This document shows, piece after piece, positions 6,102 through 8,025 of a DNA stretch of 8,025 bases; within the stretch, counting starts at the first letter, position 1; every line of letters begins with the position of its first letter. A program made the position numbers and the translations under genes. Source of the stretch: Thermoanaerobacterales bacterium (GTDB lineage Bacteria > Bacillota > Thermosediminibacteria > Thermosediminibacterales > Tepidanaerobacteraceae); the NCBI GenBank assembly GCA_012839145.1, contig DUNY01000091.1:1-8025 (forward strand). The letters are read 5' to 3'. Below the pieces are notes generated by a model. It had not been told where the DNA came from. It made no database searches and saw nothing but the letters and a program-made list of their open reading frames with translations.

Positions 6102-6557
6102 TTAGATTAAATCTATAGTCCAGTTCAATCCTTGAATTTTAGTATCAAGCTCTCTATACTCTTTTGACAATTTATCTATTTGTTTTTGCAGTTCTTTTAC
6201 ATTTACCACACTAATATATTTAATTTCAGTTCTAGAATATCTATCTTGTTTTACACTTGCTGCCTCAGCTACATGGGACAAAATAAATCTTTTTTCCCAT
6301 AGCTTATCTCTTTCTGCCAATGCATCCGATAAAGTCCATTCTTCATTAAATTTGGTTGTATTATTTGTCCTATTTATTCGTTTAATAATATCTGTCAATT
6401 CTAATAAACAATCATCAAATTCCTTTAAAAGAACTTCCGGTTCTTCACTTGGCCGATCCCCTTCTTGGACCATTACATTATTTCTTAACCTATTTTTAAG
6501 TTGTTCTATTCTCTTTTGCAAATCTGATCTTAATATTAACGCCTCTGCCAGTTTCAT
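6102..6557 (-). CDS. DIP1984-family coiled-coil protein (septicolysin-like)
   Basis: The 151-residue protein matches the DIP1984 family along its whole length, from memory of the family pattern. It has the opening MKLAEALILRSDLQKRIEQL (1-20), the VQEGDRPSEEPEVLL block (30-44), IIKRINRTNNTTKF (57-70), LSDALAERDKL (76-86), RYSRTEIKYISVVNV (106-120) and the closing QGLNWTIDLI. It is almost entirely helical, with Lys/Glu-rich coiled coils and no signal peptide or membrane segment, so it is cytoplasmic. Its molecular role is not established; the name septicolysin for relatives is not a reliable guide. AAAAGGAGG (6565-6573) lies 7 nt before the ATG. It is the only protein gene between a sigma-A-like promoter and an intrinsic terminator, and shares that transcript with a tRNA-like RNA element. 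Confidence 0.87.
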   Translation of the reverse strand: MKLAEALILRSDLQKRIEQLKNRLRNNVMVQEGDRPSEEPEVLLKEFDDCLLELTDIIKRINRTNNTTKFNEEWTLSDALAERDKLWEKRFILSHVAEAASVKQDRYSRTEIKYISVVNVKELQKQIDKLSKEYRELDTKIQGLNWTIDLI

Positions 6558-6645
6558 AACACGGCCTCCTTTTGAATGCCTAGATTTACTATTAATTTTC
6601 GTGCAACTCTGTCTGCTACGAGCCAGTGTTCTTCACAGTCAATGT
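6558..6645 (-). other. 5' leader of the DIP1984 transcript
   Basis: The predicted leader is about 88 nt, long for a simple gene. It contains small dyads, for example CACA-TTGAC-TGTG and GCT-CGT-AGC, but I see no known riboswitch or T-box core. It ends with the strong AAAAGGAGG ribosome site. It could be structured or could be plain spacer. Confidence 0.35.
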
Positions 6646-6651
6646 GGTTAT

Positions 6652-6680
6652 ATAATATTATTCGTTTCTTATGCTGTCAA
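6652..6680 (-). promoter_or_regulatory. Sigma-A-type promoter of the DIP1984/tRNA-like RNA unit
   Basis: On the minus strand, TTGACA (6675-6680) and TATTAT (6652-6657) are separated by exactly 17 nt. The -35 is perfect and the -10 differs from consensus at one base. Transcription would begin near 6645. This is the best-looking housekeeping promoter in the window, suggesting expression independent of the ECF sigma factor. Confidence 0.82.
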
Positions 6681-6828
6681 GTGAACTATAACTTTCCCCT
6701 TGTCACACTTATCGAAAAAATTTGTAATGAAATTAAATATTGTTCGTATTAACATATAATATTTGATACTTAATAAAAAGTCTATTGTGCATTTACTACA
6801 CTAACAATATCCATTTTATTTATTTTCC

Positions 6829-7619
6829 TCACATTATTCCTGCATCAAGTTTTGTGATTTTCAAAAGATTTTGTATCAGAGTTTCCATACGTTCTAAAGA
6901 GCTTTCCGTTCTGACTGTGAAATTTTTTACTGTTTCTTCATTGCCACTTTCTTCTTGCATGATTTCGTTGTACATTTTTAAAGCGGCTAGAGGTGTTTTT
7001 AATTGATGTGAAATATCTGCTATTGCATTTTTTAAAAACTCCTTGGTGTGTTTTTCTGTCTCAACGTGTGCATTTAGGGATGTTGTTATTGAATTAATAG
7101 AGACAAATAATTTAATTTATATAAACTTCCTTCTTCGTCGCTGTCAATCCGTGCTGTAGCATCACCGCTCATAAAAGCATTAATGGCAGTATTGGCTTTT
7201 TCTATTGTATTTTGCTGGCGATTAAAATATAGGAGAAATGCTATAAGTAGAAGGGAACCTAGTAGGCCTGCAAATAATACAAAAATCAGCCAATACCTTA
7301 TTAAAAGCTCATTTGCACCAGGCAGCAGTCGGCTGGTCATATTCTCTTTATATCCCTGTATTTGTAAAAAACTTTTTCCGGTGGAGATTAATTGGTCCGA
7401 TTCTTCTGCTGCTAAGGCGGAGGAAACATCAGAAGGACTTGCCCCATGCTCCAGCATATATCCCACTATCTTATAATCATGGGTGAGTATTTGATTTTTA
7501 ACATCCTGAACAATCATTTGTGAGAAAAGCACAGCAGATAGCAGCATCAGTGTTAAAACAACAAGAACCTGCCAAAAGAAGCGATGAATATCTAGCTACT
7601 GCGTTTTATATTTTTTTAA
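6829..7619 (-). pseudogene. Decayed two-component sensor histidine kinase
   Basis: The sequence encodes the front of a membrane histidine kinase: a first membrane helix (around LVVLTLMLLSAVLFSQ), a short external loop, a second helix (YWLIFVLFAGLLGSLLLIAF), a HAMP-like linker, and the dimerisation/phosphoacceptor domain with ISHQLKTPLAALKMYNEIM (phosphoacceptor His codon at 7006-7008). At least four lesions are visible. The likely original start (near 7619, protein reading KKYKTQ after GAGGGG) lacks a start codon. An amber TAG lies at 7596-7598. A 5-bp tandem duplication at 7109-7118 shifts the frame after GSLYKL. The gene ends at a TGA (6829-6831) right after LLKITKLDAGIM, with no ATP-binding domain. 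The longest remaining frame (7547-7086) starts within the first helix and lacks the His. It cannot be a functional kinase. Confidence 0.86.
7109..7118. repeat. 5-bp tandem duplication causing the kinase frameshift
   Basis: The plus strand reads AATTTAATTT. Removing one AATTT restores the minus-strand reading Y-K-L-F-V-S-I-N-S and joins the membrane half to the phosphoacceptor half in one frame. This pinpoints the mutation to replication slippage. Confidence 0.75.
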
Positions 7620-7663
7620 ATGCCCCTCACCGCCGAGTTATCGCCCATACCGGGCATACAGAA

Positions 7664-7697
7664 ATAAGAGGCAATCGATTTACTGATCACCTCTTAT
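7664..7697. terminator. Possible weak terminator after the right-edge DUF4179 gene
   Basis: ATAAGAGG (7664-7671) and CCTCTTAT (7690-7697) form a perfect 8-bp stem around an 18-nt loop that can pair further (ATC/GAT). On the minus strand it lies about 60 nt after the DUF4179 stop and is followed by TTCTGT, a poor T-tract. It may be a terminator or a leftover of the decayed two-component operon. Confidence 0.35.
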
Positions 7698-7758
7698 GGC
7701 ATTTCAAAACTATCCTTTCTTTATAGAGATAACTAAATCCTTGGGGCTGCAAGGCATT

Positions 7759-8025
7759 TTAGTTTGATTGGATCGGAATACGGGTGCCGTTTATAATGAC
7801 AGCGGTAACTGTGGCAACATCAAGCGGAACTTCCGTGTTCCAGTGCAAATTAAAGGTCTGTTTTTGAGAGTTATGACTTCCACCGCCGCCATGTAGCGGA
7901 ATAACGCCATTGGCAGTCTCAACTGCCATAGACATTCCGCTAGCCATGCACTCTTCTCCCGTATAGGAACCGATGACTTGAAGTCCCAAAGGACTAAGGG
8001 TCATATGCTCAAAGAGATGGCCTTC
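7759..8025 (-). CDS. C-terminal end of a second DUF4179/DUF5643-type protein, 5' end beyond the window
   Basis: The frame is open from the right edge to a TAA at 7759, giving 88 residues. The ATG at 8004 is internal, since the reading continues upstream as EGHLFEH to the edge. It parallels the C-terminus of the full-length gene at 3714-5063: MTLSPLGLQVIGS matches VKVSPLGVTLAGS, EVPLDVATVTAVIINGT matches SLPLDTSKVESVVVNGT, and both end about six residues later. It is therefore the C-terminal (DUF5643-like) domain of a paralogous membrane anti-sigma-like protein; an ECF sigma gene would be expected upstream, outside the window. The DNA is visibly more GC-rich than its surroundings and the two copies are divergent, so this is not a recent duplication. 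Confidence 0.82.
   Translation of the reverse strand, partial: EGHLFEHMTLSPLGLQVIGSYTGEECMASGMSMAVETANGVIPLHGGGGSHNSQKQTFNLHWNTEVPLDVATVTAVIINGTRIPIQSN

Noticed and set aside
6352..6684. Plus-strand open frame of 110 codons opposite the DIP1984 gene
   Set aside because: It is a shadow of the DIP1984 coding strand and its promoter; the protein has no domain pattern.
6699..6712. TTGTCACACTTATC resembles TTGCCACACTTATC at the transposase gene start (3528-3541)
   Set aside because: A 13 of 14 match in AT-rich DNA of this length is expected by chance, and there is no hairpin or further similarity.
6785..7006. Plus-strand open frame opposite the kinase remnant
   Set aside because: The minus strand here clearly encodes the kinase phosphoacceptor domain.
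7183..7726. Two plus-strand open frames (7183-7476 and 7520-7726) opposite the kinase remnant
   Set aside because: They are antisense to the recognisable kinase membrane and HAMP regions, without ribosome sites or protein-family signals.
1..8025. CRISPR array, prophage or classical transfer genes
   Set aside because: I saw no regularly spaced repeats, phage structural genes, integrase or conjugation genes; the only mobile gene is the RAYT transposase.

Overview
The window is low-GC DNA with strong AGGAGG-type ribosome sites, short spacers and sigma-A-like promoters. It suggests a Gram-positive (Firmicutes) genome, most likely clostridial. Every gene I can support lies on the minus strand, so the biological order runs from the right edge to the left.

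Right to left: (i) 8025-7759, the C-terminal end of a DUF4179/DUF5643-type membrane anti-sigma-like protein that enters from outside the window. (ii) 7619-6829, a decayed two-component histidine kinase. It has lost its start codon, has an amber codon, a 5-bp tandem duplication that breaks the frame before the phosphoacceptor His, and no ATPase domain. (iii) 6680-5825, a compact transcription unit: sigma-A-like promoter, leader, a DIP1984-family coiled-coil gene, a 54-nt tRNA-like RNA element with D-arm-like and T-arm-like hairpins but no anticodon arm and no CCA end, and an intrinsic terminator. I consider this the most interesting part. (iv) 5686-3714, an ECF sigma factor gene with a candidate autoregulated promoter, overlapping by 11 nt a second full-length DUF4179/DUF5643 anti-sigma-like gene. 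(v) 3597-2757, a single-gene RAYT (Y1, HUH-type) transposase element bounded by imperfect 26-bp inverted repeats. (vi) 2758-2543, what looks like a small gene remnant. (vii) 2356-1, a BlaI-type repressor behind a promoter with two operator-like palindromes, followed by a BlaR1-like M56 metallopeptidase receptor that leaves the window. Its extracellular part looks like a DUF4367-type domain rather than a penicillin-binding domain.

The window is therefore mostly envelope-sensing regulation: two sigma/DUF4179 systems (one seen only at its end), one BlaI/BlaR1-type pair and a dead kinase. Between them sit a mobile RAYT element and a DIP1984 plus tRNA-like RNA module. The module resembles, by inference only, the protein and tRNA-mimic RNA associations reported for Ro/TROVE and SPFH/Band-7 RNA-repair systems.
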